The notes under the pieces were generated by a model. It had not been told where the DNA came from, ran no database searches, and saw nothing but the letters and a program-made list of their open reading frames with translations. A program made the translations under genes and the position numbers. Below, piece after piece: positions 7,230-16,624 of a stretch of DNA of 64,000 nt; positions within the stretch are counted from its first letter, which is position 1, and every line of letters begins with the position of its first letter. The stretch spans positions 1-64,000 of the forward strand of contig NZ_JAIOZR010000007.1 in the NCBI RefSeq assembly GCF_021740465.1, in the 5' to 3' direction. Source of the DNA: Chlorobium sp. Lineage in GTDB: Bacteria; Bacteroidota; Chlorobiia; Chlorobiales; Chlorobiaceae.

Positions 7230-8186
7230 TTATCCGTCTATGACCGTCCTGCAGACGTCGGCGATGCGCCGCGCAGCCGACTTGTTCTGAACCGGTGTGA
7301 GCGCCCTGAGCTCCTCGGGAGAAAGCCCGCAGTGCACGGTTTTGTTCAGGGCGGAACCTACAAAAATGGTCGAGGAAAACTGCGCTATCAGCATGCGTGA
7401 ATTGGCGATCATCTCCTCGGTCTTCCCTTCGGCAAACACCATGCTTTCAGGTGCCCAGTTCCTGATTTCCCGCACCGCCCTCGGGGCATTCTCATTGGGA
7501 TGGAGTTTGAAAATCAACTGATGCCCATCCGCCATTTCGAGATACTTTTCGATATTTTTCCTGCGATTCTCGTAAATGAAAGTCTCCCGGTTGTCGGAGG
7601 TGCATACCAGCACGAAATCGCGGTATTCGAAGTCGTTGTGGAGGTACTGTTCGCAGTTGTCGAAATTCGGAATGCTGGTTACCACTATCTTGTCGGGGTT
7701 GACCCCCTTGCGGATAAACAGATCTCGATATCCCTCGCTTGCCACGCAGAACTTTTCGTACAGATCGCTTAGCCCGGTAGTAGCAGTGCCGGCAACCCAG
7801 CGAGGCACCCAGCGAAAGTTTCGGGCAAGATGGTAGAGCACTGTTTCCGGTTCGGTCATCCCCTCCTGAACCAAAACGATTTTCTTTCTCCGGATCTCCT
7901 TCGGTACGATCAGGTCGGTGCAGGTAACCACAAGATCGTAATCACGACCCGTTCTGCGTGTATCGAGCTGCAGGTCATGATCGAGAAGATACTGAAGCGC
8001 CCTGCCTGAGCGTTTCTTACCGAGAATCGTGAATTCCAGAAGGCCCATGCCGCTTGCCACTCCAAGCAGGCCGTCACTGAAAAACGGGGAAAAGTAACGG
8101 TCGTAATCGCCCAGGCACTCCGAAATCTGGTGCATCTGGGTGGTCTGGTTCATCGAACCGCAGATAAACAGAATCTTCTTCTTCAT
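7230..8186 (-). CDS. Glycosyltransferase with bacterial sialyltransferase-like motifs
   Basis: A 318-residue soluble protein. The order of motifs matches the D/E-D/E-G, HP and SS signature of bacterial sialyl- and polysialyltransferases (GT-B folds using CMP-sugars): QEG at 107-109 in [10 protein letters not shown], His229-Pro230 in IFKLHPNEN, and Ser271-Ser272 in AQFSSTIF. It opens [14 protein letters not shown], a Rossmann-like first strand with no signal peptide. The start ATG at 8186 has GAGGG seven bases upstream; longer starts at 8192 and 8210 are possible. It is the first gene of the cluster, with the CMP-sugar synthetase next, so it probably transfers the CMP-activated product to LPS or another surface glycan. 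Low similarity makes the exact family uncertain (a CDP-glycerol transferase-like fold is the alternative). Confidence 0.6.
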   Translation of the reverse strand: MKKKILFICGSMNQTTQMHQISECLGDYDRYFSPFFSDGLLGVASGMGLLEFTILGKKRSGRALQYLLDHDLQLDTRRTGRDYDLVVTCTDLIVPKEIRRKKIVLVQEGMTEPETVLYHLARNFRWVPRWVAGTATTGLSDLYEKFCVASEGYRDLFIRKGVNPDKIVVTSIPNFDNCEQYLHNDFEYRDFVLVCTSDNRETFIYENRRKNIEKYLEMADGHQLIFKLHPNENAPRAVREIRNWAPESMVFAEGKTEEMIANSRMLIAQFSSTIFVGSALNKTVHCGLSPEELRALTPVQNKSAARRIADVCRTVIDG

Positions 8187-8598
8187 GAGCATGCCCTCTG
8201 AGGGAGGCACCTTCGGCTATCTCGTTGCACAGGATAAAAATACTTCGAACAAAAATATAAAAAAGCCGTTAACATCGCAGCCATACCGGTCGCGTTCGAC
8301 AAGATTCCTGAAAATCCTCCGGATGACCGTCGGATTCGCCGACCGGAACATGAGGCTGTGAAATGAACCAAACCATCACAAAATCCACATTTTTTTGATC
8401 TATCAGGAACTTTATTTAACAAAGAATCATTTTTGAAAAAGAATGACCATCGCACTGAAGCACACTCCCTCCCCCAGCCGTTCGACTGTTACACCATTAC
8501 ATGACAAACAGATTTTTCCGCATGCACAGGTCAGTACCTGAATTCGACAGATCGCTTTTTCGTCAATTTCTGAACATACTTTTCCAAGGAGCGAAACT
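8187..8598. other. Intergenic region without a recognisable gene
   Basis: 412 bases between divergent genes. The part next to 8187 is AT-rich and probably holds the promoter of the sugar cluster. TTCCAAGGAGCGAAACT just before 8599 contains a good ribosome site for the downstream gene. I see no conserved RNA or repeat. Confidence 0.5.
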
Positions 8599-9042
8599 AT
8601 GGCTGCAAAAAAAAGAGAACCGCTGGATTTGCTGGACGAAATGTACTCGCTGGGTTACTGGATGACGGGTTCTTTGAAAAAAACCAATGAACTTGTCCTC
8701 GGAACCTATCGGCAGGTCGACTCCGACACTCCTGAAATCGAGGTATTCAAAACATTCAGGGACGTTTATTACGAGCGTTTCGGTCTGGATGGTGCGACAT
8801 CCCAACCGGAAACGTCCCGTTATCCCGATGAAAACCTGCTGATCCTGCTGCGCCAGCAGGAGACGGACAGAAAACTCTCGGTTCTGCTTTCGGAGGTATG
8901 CGGCCTGAAACACCGGACCATATCGATTGTACTGGGCAAACCGCTCAATACGGTACGCTTGTGGTTATCCTCGGGGAGAAAATCGATGATCGACGGATTG
9001 ATGGTTTTACTGACCTGCCTTGAACCGGCCTTGAGTTGCTGA
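8599..9042 (+). CDS. Degenerate ECF-sigma-like small protein
   Basis: A 147-residue protein that reads like a worn sigma-70 family member. Residues 13-55 (EMYSLGYWMTGSLKKTNELV, then GTYRQV) resemble region 2, where ECF factors have LYSLAYRMTG...AEDLVQETF. Residues 85-132 resemble region 4, with a helix-turn-helix LSEVCGLKHRTISIVLGKPL followed by NTVRLWLSSGRKSM. The usual acidic patch of region 2.2 is missing, so core polymerase binding is doubtful. The start follows AAGGAG closely. No anti-sigma gene lies beside it. It may be a regulator derived from a sigma factor; confidence in the family is moderate. Confidence 0.55.
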   Translation: MAAKKREPLDLLDEMYSLGYWMTGSLKKTNELVLGTYRQVDSDTPEIEVFKTFRDVYYERFGLDGATSQPETSRYPDENLLILLRQQETDRKLSVLLSEVCGLKHRTISIVLGKPLNTVRLWLSSGRKSMIDGLMVLLTCLEPALSC

Positions 9043-9051
9043 ACATCATCC

Positions 9052-10149
9052 TCACGTTTCAAGGTCCTCCTGACGCTCCGCATCGCCGAGATGTACCCCG
9101 GAAAGAAACATGATCCCGTAACCGAAAGCATACCAGAGCACCTCCTTGAAACGCCGCAGCAGCACGAATGCCGCCCCGTCGGCCGCAAAATCATGTATGC
9201 CGATCGCCTGAAAAAACAGCAGATAACCGAGATCCTGCACCCCGAGTCCCGAAGGGATGAAGAAAAACAGCGAGCGAAGCATGGCAAGCGCTATGTCGAT
9301 GGCGAAAACCTGGTAAAAGGAGATCTCGACCCCAAGCAGGGAGAGTATGATGTAACTCTCGGCCGTAAGCATAAACCATGCGACAACATAGTAAAACATC
9401 GCCAGCAGACGCCCTCCGGAAGGCGAACCCCGGTAACTGTTCAGCGCCTGATCGGTATCGAGAAAACCGGACTCCTTTTCGAGCAGCCACTCCTTGACCC
9501 GCCTGAAGGGCACAAGCATCAGAAACCGATGCAGCTGTCCGGCTACCCTTCCGTTCAGGAGCAGCAGGAGAAAGAGCATGAATAAAAGAAAAACTGCCAG
9601 ACCGCTGACAAGCATCAACAGTCCAAGACCGTCAAACCCGATCACCCTGCCTGAAACCGTCTGCAGAAAACCGTAACCAGCCAGTGCGCCAAGCAGGGTA
9701 TAAAGACCCTGCGCAGCACCGAGCATGAGCTTGCGCACCGCAACACTCGCCACTGATTCGGGAACGGGAAGACCTATAAAGCGCTTGCAGAGATACGGCC
9801 TGAGCGGTTCGCCGACCGCCACTCCCGCAGGCAGCGTCATCGAAACGGTTTCGGCAATGAGCTGTATTCTCAGGAGAGGGAAAAAGGGTATTTGCGTTAC
9901 GCCGGGCGGAAACACCTTTATCCACGCGAAGGTCTCCACCACATGCAGCACGAGAAAGGGAGCGAGTATCAGCACCGATGAAAAGCCTATCGAAAAGATT
10001 CTTTCGAAAGCCCCCTGCAGATCGATCTGGCTGAAAAGGTAGACAATAAGGGAAATACCAAGCAGAAGACCGGCATATCCCGGCACTTTATTGCTTTTAT
10101 TTTGCTTCAACTGCATAAAACGGGTAAAAAGAGACATAAAAGATACCAT
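9052..10149 (-). CDS. UPF0104/lysylphosphatidylglycerol synthetase-type membrane protein
   Basis: A 365-residue integral membrane protein with about eight hydrophobic helices, beginning at GYAGLLLGISLIVYLF. Family marks include LPAGVAVGEPLRPYLC and FFIPSGLGVQDLGYLLFFQAIG, the glycine-rich motif typical of flippase-like AglD/MprF membrane domains. The catalytic LPG-synthase domain is absent. Relatives move lipids or lipid-linked sugars across membranes, but the substrate here is not known. The start could also be Met5 (10137). It is convergent with the sigma-like gene, only nine bases apart. Confidence 0.75.
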   Translation of the reverse strand: MVSFMSLFTRFMQLKQNKSNKVPGYAGLLLGISLIVYLFSQIDLQGAFERIFSIGFSSVLILAPFLVLHVVETFAWIKVFPPGVTQIPFFPLLRIQLIAETVSMTLPAGVAVGEPLRPYLCKRFIGLPVPESVASVAVRKLMLGAAQGLYTLLGALAGYGFLQTVSGRVIGFDGLGLLMLVSGLAVFLLFMLFLLLLLNGRVAGQLHRFLMLVPFRRVKEWLLEKESGFLDTDQALNSYRGSPSGGRLLAMFYYVVAWFMLTAESYIILSLLGVEISFYQVFAIDIALAMLRSLFFFIPSGLGVQDLGYLLFFQAIGIHDFAADGAAFVLLRRFKEVLWYAFGYGIMFLSGVHLGDAERQEDLET

Positions 10150-10394
10150 AAAGTACCAGACACTCTTTGCAAAGATAATATTGTATCGTTAATTATTTGT
10201 TCAATCGTTTCGAACCTTCCTGTTTAGTTCTTTCGGACAACTCTATCTTTCCGGCAATTTCGGGCACATCTCCTTTCGACCGAAGTCCCGGTTCGTCGCA
10301 TCGCGAGCAGGCCGAAACTGCCGTCAGAAGAAATAAACAAGGACTGGCTCAGGCCCCTTGCTTCAGGTATCCTTAAGAATAACAATGGCGCTCT

Positions 10395-12227
10395 ATGGGA
10401 CTTATCAACTCCGATTTTCATACGTTACCTGAACTTTTCTCTTCCGTGTTCAGCCACTTCCGCCACCAGAAAGAGAAATTTCCGATTGCAAGAAAGATCA
10501 ACGGAGAGTATCAGCCGATTCCATACGAATCCCTGGAACAGGATATGCACCATCTTGCGGCATATCTGAGGGAGAACGGCATTGCCGAGCACGACAGGGT
10601 TGCCATTCTCTCGGAAAACCGACCGGGGTGGTATCTTGCCGACATGGCCATTCTCACTATCGGAGCGATCGATGTACCGCTCTACCCCTCCCTGCCTCCC
10701 AACCAGATCGAATACATCCTGAAAAACTGCAGCGCAAAAGGCATTGTAGTTTCAAACATGCTGCAGCTCGGCAAGATTCTCTCCATCTGGCAGAACCTGC
10801 CCGACCTGAACCTGGTCATCGTACTGAACCGTCTTGAGGAGCCGATAGAGGACGTTATCGACCTGAACCACGTCAAGGAGACGGGTAAAAAAATCCTTGA
10901 GGATAAACCCTGGACTCTCGACGGCATCAGGGTGGAACCGGAGGATGTGGCCACCATCATCTACACCTCGGGCACGACCGGCCTGCCGAAAGGAGTGATG
11001 CTCACGCACCGGAACCTCTGCGAAAACGTGAAAAGCTGCTCAACCGTCATGCGGCTCGACGAAACCGACTGCAGCCTCTCGTTTCTGCCGCTCTCCCACG
11101 CCTACGAGCGGACAGGCGGTTACTATCTGCTCTTTGCCTGCGGCTCGGCGATCTATCTGGCGGAAAGCATCGAAACCATATCGCTCAACATCTCCGAAGC
11201 GAAACCGACCATCATCTTTACGGTGCCGAGGCTCTTCGACCGGATGAAAACGAACATGCTCAAGCAGATCGGCAACGAAAGCGCCCTGAAACAGAAAATC
11301 TTCCACTGGGCCGTCAAAACCGGAGAGGAGTACCACCGCGAGATGAACAGAAACGACAGGGTTTCGATGGCTCTATCGATACAGCACGGGCTGGCCGACA
11401 AGCTCGTCTACCACAAGATCCGCAAAAAGTTCGGCGGGCGCCTGCGTTACTTCGTTTCGGGTGGCGCCGCCCTCCCCCAGAAAATCGGAGAGTTCTTCCA
11501 GGCGCTGGGCATCAACATTCTCGAAGGGTTCGGGCTGACGGAAACATCACCGGTCACCAACGTCAACCGCCCTGAAAAGATCAAGTTCGGCACCGTGGGG
11601 CCTGCAGTGGCCAATGTGCAGATAAAGATAGCCGAGGACGGGGAGATACTGATCAAGGGTCCCAACATCATGAAGGGATACTGGCAGGATGAGGCCGCTA
11701 CAGCCGAAGTCATCAGGGACGGCTGGTTCTACAGCGGCGATATCGGCGAAATCGACCGGAACGGCTACCTGAAAATAACCGACAGGAAAAAACACATCAT
11801 CGTCACCTCCGGCGGCAAGAACATCGCCCCGCAGCCGATAGAAAACCTCATCACCGAAAGCCCCTTTGTCGATCAGGTGATCGTAATAGGCGAAAAACGC
11901 CCCTTCCTTATCGCCGTCATCGTGCCCGACTTTGCAAAGCTCAACGAGTATGCCGCGCAGAACTCGATTTCGGCAAAAAACAACAGAGAGCTGATCGAAC
12001 ACAAAGCCGTGCAGCAGATTTACGAAAAGCTTATGCGCACCATCTCCCGCCAGCTCGCGACTCATGAAAAAGTGCGCAAGTTCCTTTTGATCGAAGAGGC
12101 CTTCAGCATCGAGAAGGGCGACATGACCCCGACCATGAAGCTGAAACGCAAGACCATAACGGAGAAATACGCACGGGAGATCGACAAGGTATACAGCGCC
12201 CTGAACATGGTGTACAACACCGAATGA
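10395..12227 (+). CDS. fadD: Long-chain acyl-CoA synthetase (AMP-forming)
   Basis: A 610-residue ANL-family ligase that activates fatty acids to acyl-AMP and then acyl-CoA. Motifs in order: the P-loop [20 protein letters not shown] (about 190-209), [16 protein letters not shown], the FGLTETSP block that binds [19 protein letters not shown], the hinge [20 protein letters not shown], and the C-terminal TPTMKLKRK with the adenylation lysine. Length and architecture match long-chain (FAA1-like) enzymes. It may recycle membrane or exogenous fatty acids in an organism without beta-oxidation, but that is inference. It appears monocistronic. Confidence 0.9.
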   Translation: MGLINSDFHTLPELFSSVFSHFRHQKEKFPIARKINGEYQPIPYESLEQDMHHLAAYLRENGIAEHDRVAILSENRPGWYLADMAILTIGAIDVPLYPSLPPNQIEYILKNCSAKGIVVSNMLQLGKILSIWQNLPDLNLVIVLNRLEEPIEDVIDLNHVKETGKKILEDKPWTLDGIRVEPEDVATIIYTSGTTGLPKGVMLTHRNLCENVKSCSTVMRLDETDCSLSFLPLSHAYERTGGYYLLFACGSAIYLAESIETISLNISEAKPTIIFTVPRLFDRMKTNMLKQIGNESALKQKIFHWAVKTGEEYHREMNRNDRVSMALSIQHGLADKLVYHKIRKKFGGRLRYFVSGGAALPQKIGEFFQALGINILEGFGLTETSPVTNVNRPEKIKFGTVGPAVANVQIKIAEDGEILIKGPNIMKGYWQDEAATAEVIRDGWFYSGDIGEIDRNGYLKITDRKKHIIVTSGGKNIAPQPIENLITESPFVDQVIVIGEKRPFLIAVIVPDFAKLNEYAAQNSISAKNNRELIEHKAVQQIYEKLMRTISRQLATHEKVRKFLLIEEAFSIEKGDMTPTMKLKRKTITEKYAREIDKVYSALNMVYNTE

Positions 12228-12428
12228 GTTGCGGCGACAATCCCCCTCTGTACCGATAAGCCTTCTGCTGCGCCGCCGCTCCGAAGACCTCCGTGGCGGT
12301 TCCCCCCCGCACTGAACCACCACATGAAAATCCAGTCGGACACCGGAGAGCACGACACGCTGGAATTCCGACCTTTCTGTACTATTTTACGCTATTACGT
12401 TCAGTTTATCGCACGAATCCCCGAACCC

Positions 12429-12905
12429 ATGCAGCCTGAAATAGCAATACGCAAAGCCGGACCAGCCGACGCCACGGCAATTGCCTCGATTCTGGAAAAG
12501 ACCGGATGGTTTCCGCATTTCAACGACGACACCCTGGAGCGAAACGCCGAACGCATCGGCACCGCTCTTGAAAACGACTACGCCGGAACGGAGAGCCATT
12601 CGGCCTACATTGCAGAAACCGGCGAAGGGCTCGTTGCGGGATACGTTACCGTACAATGGCTCCCCTATCTCTTTCTGCCGGCTCCCGAAGGGTATGTATC
12701 GGAAATCTTCGTGGACGAACGCTACCGGGGAGAGGGTATCGGAAAGGCGCTGCTCGATGCCGTGCGGCAGGAGGCGAACGGGAAGGGGTGTTCCCGCCTC
12801 ATGCTCTGCAACAGCCGGACCCGCCACTCCTACAAGCGGGAGTTCTACCAGAAACTCGGATGGGAGGAACGGGAAACCGTAGCCAACTTCATCCTCAGGC
12901 TCTGA
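12429..12905 (+). CDS. GNAT-family N-acetyltransferase
   Basis: A 158-residue single GNAT domain starting MQPEIAIRKAGPADATAIAS, the usual first strand. Motif A, which binds acetyl-CoA, is visible as VSEIFVDERYRGEGIGKALL, with the R/QxxGxG/A loop RGEGIG. The C-terminal part has LMLCNSRTRHSYKREFYQKL and GWEERETVANFIL, typical of small-molecule or peptide acetylation enzymes. The substrate is unknown. A start 35 codons upstream (12324) is open but has no family support. Confidence 0.8.
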   Translation: MQPEIAIRKAGPADATAIASILEKTGWFPHFNDDTLERNAERIGTALENDYAGTESHSAYIAETGEGLVAGYVTVQWLPYLFLPAPEGYVSEIFVDERYRGEGIGKALLDAVRQEANGKGCSRLMLCNSRTRHSYKREFYQKLGWEERETVANFILRL

Positions 12906-12973
12906 GCGGTTGCCGGCTGTGTTGCATTAAGCATGCGTATCTCTGGTCAATTACACGATAAACCTGATCGACA

Positions 12974-13450
12974 ATGGCAACTATCGAAGAGTACTCCGGG
13001 GGTACCATCCTTGCGGGGATAGGAAAAACGCTCATGTATTTCGATGCTGTGGCCGGAAGTGTGCCACGGGATGAAAAATTCCACCATATCCTCCACAAAA
13101 TCGATGCATTCGAACCCCTTATCCTTACCCTCGGACAGGCTATGGAGTATATCCGGCGGGCAGAAGCCATAGCGATCGGCGAGAGGGTCTGCAGGGTTCT
13201 CCATCCCGATTCGGTCTGCAGCGAATCGGTGTTTCTCGACGATCTCGCCGTTGCAATGGTTCGTGCCGGAAAGGCAAAAAATGCCGATGCCGAAGATGCC
13301 CGAAAAAGCCTGGAAAAAAGTTCGGGCCGTCCCCTCATCATATCGAGGGTTTCAGGGAAACATCAGGAAATATGCCCCTCCGTACCGTCGGAATGCGTCT
13401 ACTGGCAAGCCGAAAAAAAAGGGATGCGCTGCCTGAAACGCAAAGCGTGA
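12974..13450 (+). CDS. Hypothetical protein
   Basis: A 158-residue soluble protein that I do not recognise. Helices dominate: RDEKFHHILHKIDAFEPLIL, then GQAMEYIRRAEAIAIGERVC, then FLDDLAVAMVRAGKAKNADA. It contains four cysteines (two in the middle, two near the C-terminus) and a basic C-terminus. The ribosome site before 12974 is weak. It ends one base before the stop of the convergent mutY gene begins. Codon use looks like the neighbours, so it is probably a real gene of unknown function. Confidence 0.6.
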   Translation: MATIEEYSGGTILAGIGKTLMYFDAVAGSVPRDEKFHHILHKIDAFEPLILTLGQAMEYIRRAEAIAIGERVCRVLHPDSVCSESVFLDDLAVAMVRAGKAKNADAEDARKSLEKSSGRPLIISRVSGKHQEICPSVPSECVYWQAEKKGMRCLKRKA

Positions 13451-14287
13451 TCACTCCCTGATCCTCAGCACCCGCCCTTTCCCGTTCGCGCTCTCAACCT
13501 CATCGACGAGCCCGTCGCGGACAAGGCCGTCGACGATCTCCCGGAATCCCCAGGGGCAATCGCCGTAACGCTCCCCGATCTCTTCGAGCAGCAGCTGCTC
13601 CGAAGCCACAAGCTCCCTGAGCAGCCTGCCGCGATACCAGCGTTTCGAACCCTGGAATTTCGACTGCCTCGTCTGCGGCCGGATACCGGTTGTGCGGCTG
13701 GTGAGGCATAGCGACCCGTAATCCATGAGCGCGTTGTGCCAGTCGCGGCTGCGCCCCGGCGGCAGAAGCTGCTCGGCGGCGGCCTGCATCTGTCGCTTCG
13801 TGGTGTCTTCCGGCAGGGCGAATTCGTGGATGATGATGCGCCGGATGTTGGTGTCTACGGCGGCGAGGTCGAGGTTGTCGGCAAATACCGGAATGGAACG
13901 GCAGGTGTAGTCGCCGATGCCGGGCAGGGTTTTCAGTTCGGCGGGATCGGCGGGGACCTCGCCCCCGAAACGCTCCATCACGGCCCGAGCGCAGCTCTGC
14001 AGGCGCTGACCGCGGGAGTTGTAGCCGAGACCGCTCCAGAGCGCGAGCACATCGCGGAGCGAAGAGGAGGCAAGCGTTGCCATGTCGGGAAAGCGCTCCA
14101 TCCAGAGCCCGTATTTTTGAGCCACACGTTCGGCCTGTGTCTGCTGCAGCATGATTTCGCTTACCATGACGGCATACCGGTCGCAGGTCTGCCGCCAGGG
14201 AAAACTGCGGCGGTTGTCGTCGTAGAAATCGAAAATCTTCCGCCGGAAAATATCTATCCGATCGCGATGAAGGAGATCCGTATTCAA
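13451..14287 (-). CDS. mutY: MutY-type adenine DNA glycosylase lacking the 4Fe-4S cysteines
   Basis: A 278-residue HhH-GPD glycosylase. Catalytic Glu44 is in MVSEIMLQQTQ, the helix-hairpin-helix is LPGIGDYT (121-128), and catalytic Asp145 is in LAAVDTNIRR; all are conserved for removal of A opposite 8-oxoG. Where MutY normally has Cys-X6-Cys-X2-Cys-X5-Cys, only Cys194 remains (DYGSLCLTSRTTG) and the chain continues SKFQGSKRWYRGRLLREL. This is a cluster-less MutY, a type reported in some bacteria. The C-terminal NUDIX-like 8-oxoG recognition domain is also absent or very short. The protein is probably functional but could have altered specificity. Confidence 0.8.
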   Translation of the reverse strand: MNTDLLHRDRIDIFRRKIFDFYDDNRRSFPWRQTCDRYAVMVSEIMLQQTQAERVAQKYGLWMERFPDMATLASSSLRDVLALWSGLGYNSRGQRLQSCARAVMERFGGEVPADPAELKTLPGIGDYTCRSIPVFADNLDLAAVDTNIRRIIIHEFALPEDTTKRQMQAAAEQLLPPGRSRDWHNALMDYGSLCLTSRTTGIRPQTRQSKFQGSKRWYRGRLLRELVASEQLLLEEIGERYGDCPWGFREIVDGLVRDGLVDEVESANGKGRVLRIRE

Positions 14288-14302
14288 GAGAGCGCCTTTC
14301 GT

Positions 14303-15145
14303 TTAAACGGTGAAAAAGCGGTCGGCGACGATAGCTCCCTTTTCGTCGCGCCTGAGCAGTGCTGCCTCGTTGAAGGGGTCGTGAGCGAAAAAGAGCAGCT
14401 CTCCCTGCTCGTGCATCCGGATGAGCAGTGCGGTTTTCTCGTCGATCTGCGTGAGCGGCTCGACGTCGAAGCCCATAACCCACGGAAGCGGCAGATGCGC
14501 CGAAGAGGGCACGAGATCGCCTCCATGCACCAGAGTCCGCACGCCGTCGCTTATGCGTACAAGCTGCTGCCCCCTGGTGTGTCCGTTGCTGACCAGCACC
14601 TCGATGCCCCCAAAGAGTTCGGCAGGGCCATCGAGCAGCTCCACCTCCGAAAGCCGGCTGAACGCATCGACGAAAGCCGCCGAGTAGCTGACCTTCTCCT
14701 TCAGGTTGGGGTGTCTGGCCGAGATGTAGTTCTCTTTCTGAACGTAATGGCGCGCACCGGTAAAAACCGGTTCAAGGCCATCTCCCGCCGGCCTGAATGC
14801 ACCGCCCAGATGGTCGAAGTGCAGATGGGTGTAGATGACGTCGGTTATATCCTCCGGCGTGAGACCGTGATTGGCCAGTTCCGTTTCGAGCCTGAAGTCC
14901 GAAAGGCGGTAGATCGAGCGGAGCTTCTGGCTCCATGCCGTGCCCATGCCCGTATCGACAAGGATATGACGCCCGTTTCCGGAAATCAGGAGCCCCCTGG
15001 TCTTGAGCATGACCCGGTTGAGCTCGTCGGAAGGGGTGAGTTTTTCCCACATGACCTTCGGCACGACGCCGAACATGGAGCCGCCGTCAAGCGCGAAATC
15101 CTGCAGGTCGAGAGAATGGAGCCGATAGTCGCCAATCTGCATCAT
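14303..15145 (-). CDS. Metallo-beta-lactamase-fold hydrolase (quorum-quenching lactonase type)
   Basis: A 280-residue MBL-fold protein with zinc motif THLHFDHLGGA and further ligands His in SNGHTRGQQ and Asp/His in TLVHGGDLV and AHDPFN. ILVDTGMGTAWSQK is the early strand typical of the N-acyl-homoserine-lactonase-like (AiiA/AttM) group. Its real substrate is unknown. Start Met at 15145 is preferred over the 14-codon upstream extension because the family begins just before the first strand (QIGDYRLHSLDL). It lies 15 bases upstream of mutY on the same strand, so the two may be co-transcribed. Confidence 0.8.
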   Translation of the reverse strand: MMQIGDYRLHSLDLQDFALDGGSMFGVVPKVMWEKLTPSDELNRVMLKTRGLLISGNGRHILVDTGMGTAWSQKLRSIYRLSDFRLETELANHGLTPEDITDVIYTHLHFDHLGGAFRPAGDGLEPVFTGARHYVQKENYISARHPNLKEKVSYSAAFVDAFSRLSEVELLDGPAELFGGIEVLVSNGHTRGQQLVRISDGVRTLVHGGDLVPSSAHLPLPWVMGFDVEPLTQIDEKTALLIRMHEQGELLFFAHDPFNEAALLRRDEKGAIVADRFFTV

Positions 15146-15421
15146 AGGTATGTTGTGCCTGTTTGTCGAGCGCCCTGAAATGACCACCAGTCAGCATTGC
15201 GGGCCGTGAATCGCTTTCCTGCAATGTATGGCGCCGGTGGCAATATTCACAAAACCGCCGGATATTTTTCCTGCCGTGGCGTAACCCGCAGATTCGCATC
15301 TATGCGGCTCGCCGCTTCCGGGCGGAAAAAAGAGCGGCAGAAAAAAAGAATGGAAACCCGAAAGGGGGGAAAACGAAGAAAAGAACCCTCAGGCTGTCCT
15401 GAAGGAGGATAACCATGAAAT
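15146..15421. other. Intergenic region without a recognisable gene
   Basis: About 275 bases between the MBL hydrolase start and the rplS terminator. The sequence is A/G-rich near 15330-15420. I see no ribosome site coupled to a conserved reading frame and no RNA motif. Confidence 0.5.
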
Positions 15422-15474
15422 GAAAAAAAGCCGGACAGGTGAAGAGCCGGCAGACAGGGAATATCTGCCGGCTC
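15422..15474 (-). terminator. Terminator of the ffh-rplS operon
   Basis: A perfect 11-bp stem, GAGCCGGCAGA (15444-15454) with TCTGCCGGCTC (15464-15474). On the minus strand it is followed by a second GC-rich arm (CCGGC) and a run of seven T (15423-15429). It is placed right after the rplS stop. Confidence 0.8.
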
Positions 15475-15488
15475 TCCTGCTGTTTTTC

Positions 15489-15851
15489 TCAGGCCTTTAC
15501 CGCAGACTTGCGCTCTTTGACCTTGAGTGCGGCCTTGCCGGTACGCTTGCGCAGATAGAAGAGTTTTGCCCTTCTTGCCTTGCCGTGCTTGAGCACGGTA
15601 ACGCTTTCGACGTTCGGGGAGTTGACCGGAATGATCCTCTCGACACCGACGCCGTGCGAAATCTTGCGAACCGTAATGGTTTTTGAGCCGCCGGCACCGC
15701 GATCGCTGATGACGACGCCTTCAAAAGCCTGCAGACGCTCTTTTTCGCCTTCGATAACCTTCAGCTGGATCCTTACGGTATCACCGGGATTGATCTCCGG
15801 AAAATCGATTTTGCTCTGCGTGGCTTCAACTAACTGAATTAACTGATCCAT
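15489..15851 (-). CDS. rplS: Ribosomal protein L19
   Basis: A 120-residue L19 at the normal length. It starts [14 protein letters not shown]; an open extension upstream is not part of the protein. Core motifs include [48 protein letters not shown], and the C-terminal [21 protein letters not shown]19 sits at the 30S-50S interface. It is the last gene of the ffh-rpsP-rimM-trmD-rplS operon, 31 bases after trmD, followed by a strong terminator. Confidence 0.97.
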   Translation of the reverse strand: MDQLIQLVEATQSKIDFPEINPGDTVRIQLKVIEGEKERLQAFEGVVISDRGAGGSKTITVRKISHGVGVERIIPVNSPNVESVTVLKHGKARRAKLFYLRKRTGKAALKVKERKSAVKA

Positions 15852-15882
15852 TTTTCGACAACTATTTACGTTATTTTTTCTC

Positions 15883-16587
15883 TTACTCTTCAAAAACCTT
15901 TTTTTCAAGCAGGTCCGGCCGTCTTTCGAGCGTCCTCTGCAGGGCGTTTTCATGACGCCATTTCTCGATGTTGCGGTGATGCCCCGTCATGAGAACATCC
16001 GGAACCTTCATACCTCTGAACTCCGCAGGCCTCGTATAGTATACGCAATCGAGCATTCCGGTCTGAAAGGAGTCGGTCAGTGCGGACTCTCCGTCACCGA
16101 TCACGCCCGGTATAAGCCTCAGAACCGCATCCATGATCAGAAGCGCAGGTATTTCGCCTCCCGAAACCACAACATCACCTACCGAAACCTCCATTGTGAC
16201 CAGCTTCTGGCGGATCCTCTCGTCCACCGCCTTGTAATGGCCACAGAGCAGCATGAGGTTTTTCGTGCGCGAAAGCCGGTTCGCCAGAGGCTGATCGAAC
16301 GGCTTTCCATCCGGAGTGGGAAAGATAACCGCATCATACTCTCTGTGGGCAAGCAGTTTTTCGATACACGCAAAAACCGGTTCGGGACGAAGCACCATGC
16401 CGGCTCCCCCGCCGAACGGGGTATCGTCAACCTGCTTGTACCGCCCGAGACCGTAATCATGCAGATTGTGCACATGAATTTCCGCATACTGCTTCTTCAT
16501 TGCTATCGCGAGCAGGCCGTTTGCAAGCGGCGAGTCGAAAAAGCCGGGAATAACGGAAATCACATCAATCCGTAAAGGGTCCATCAT
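15883..16587 (-). CDS. trmD: tRNA (guanine-37-N1)-methyltransferase
   Basis: A 234-residue SPOUT methyltransferase that makes m1G37 in tRNAs to prevent frameshifting. Motifs: [18 protein letters not shown] at the N-terminus, the dimer helix [34 protein letters not shown], the knot region [13 protein letters not shown] and [17 protein letters not shown] with SAM contacts, and [21 protein letters not shown]. Length is standard. It lies 37 bases downstream of rimM in the usual operon. Confidence 0.97.
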   Translation of the reverse strand: MMDPLRIDVISVIPGFFDSPLANGLLAIAMKKQYAEIHVHNLHDYGLGRYKQVDDTPFGGGAGMVLRPEPVFACIEKLLAHREYDAVIFPTPDGKPFDQPLANRLSRTKNLMLLCGHYKAVDERIRQKLVTMEVSVGDVVVSGGEIPALLIMDAVLRLIPGVIGDGESALTDSFQTGMLDCVYYTRPAEFRGMKVPDVLMTGHHRNIEKWRHENALQRTLERRPDLLEKKVFEE

Positions 16588-16624
16588 GGCCAGGGGACGT
16601 CAGCTCCCGTTTAGGAACAACCTG

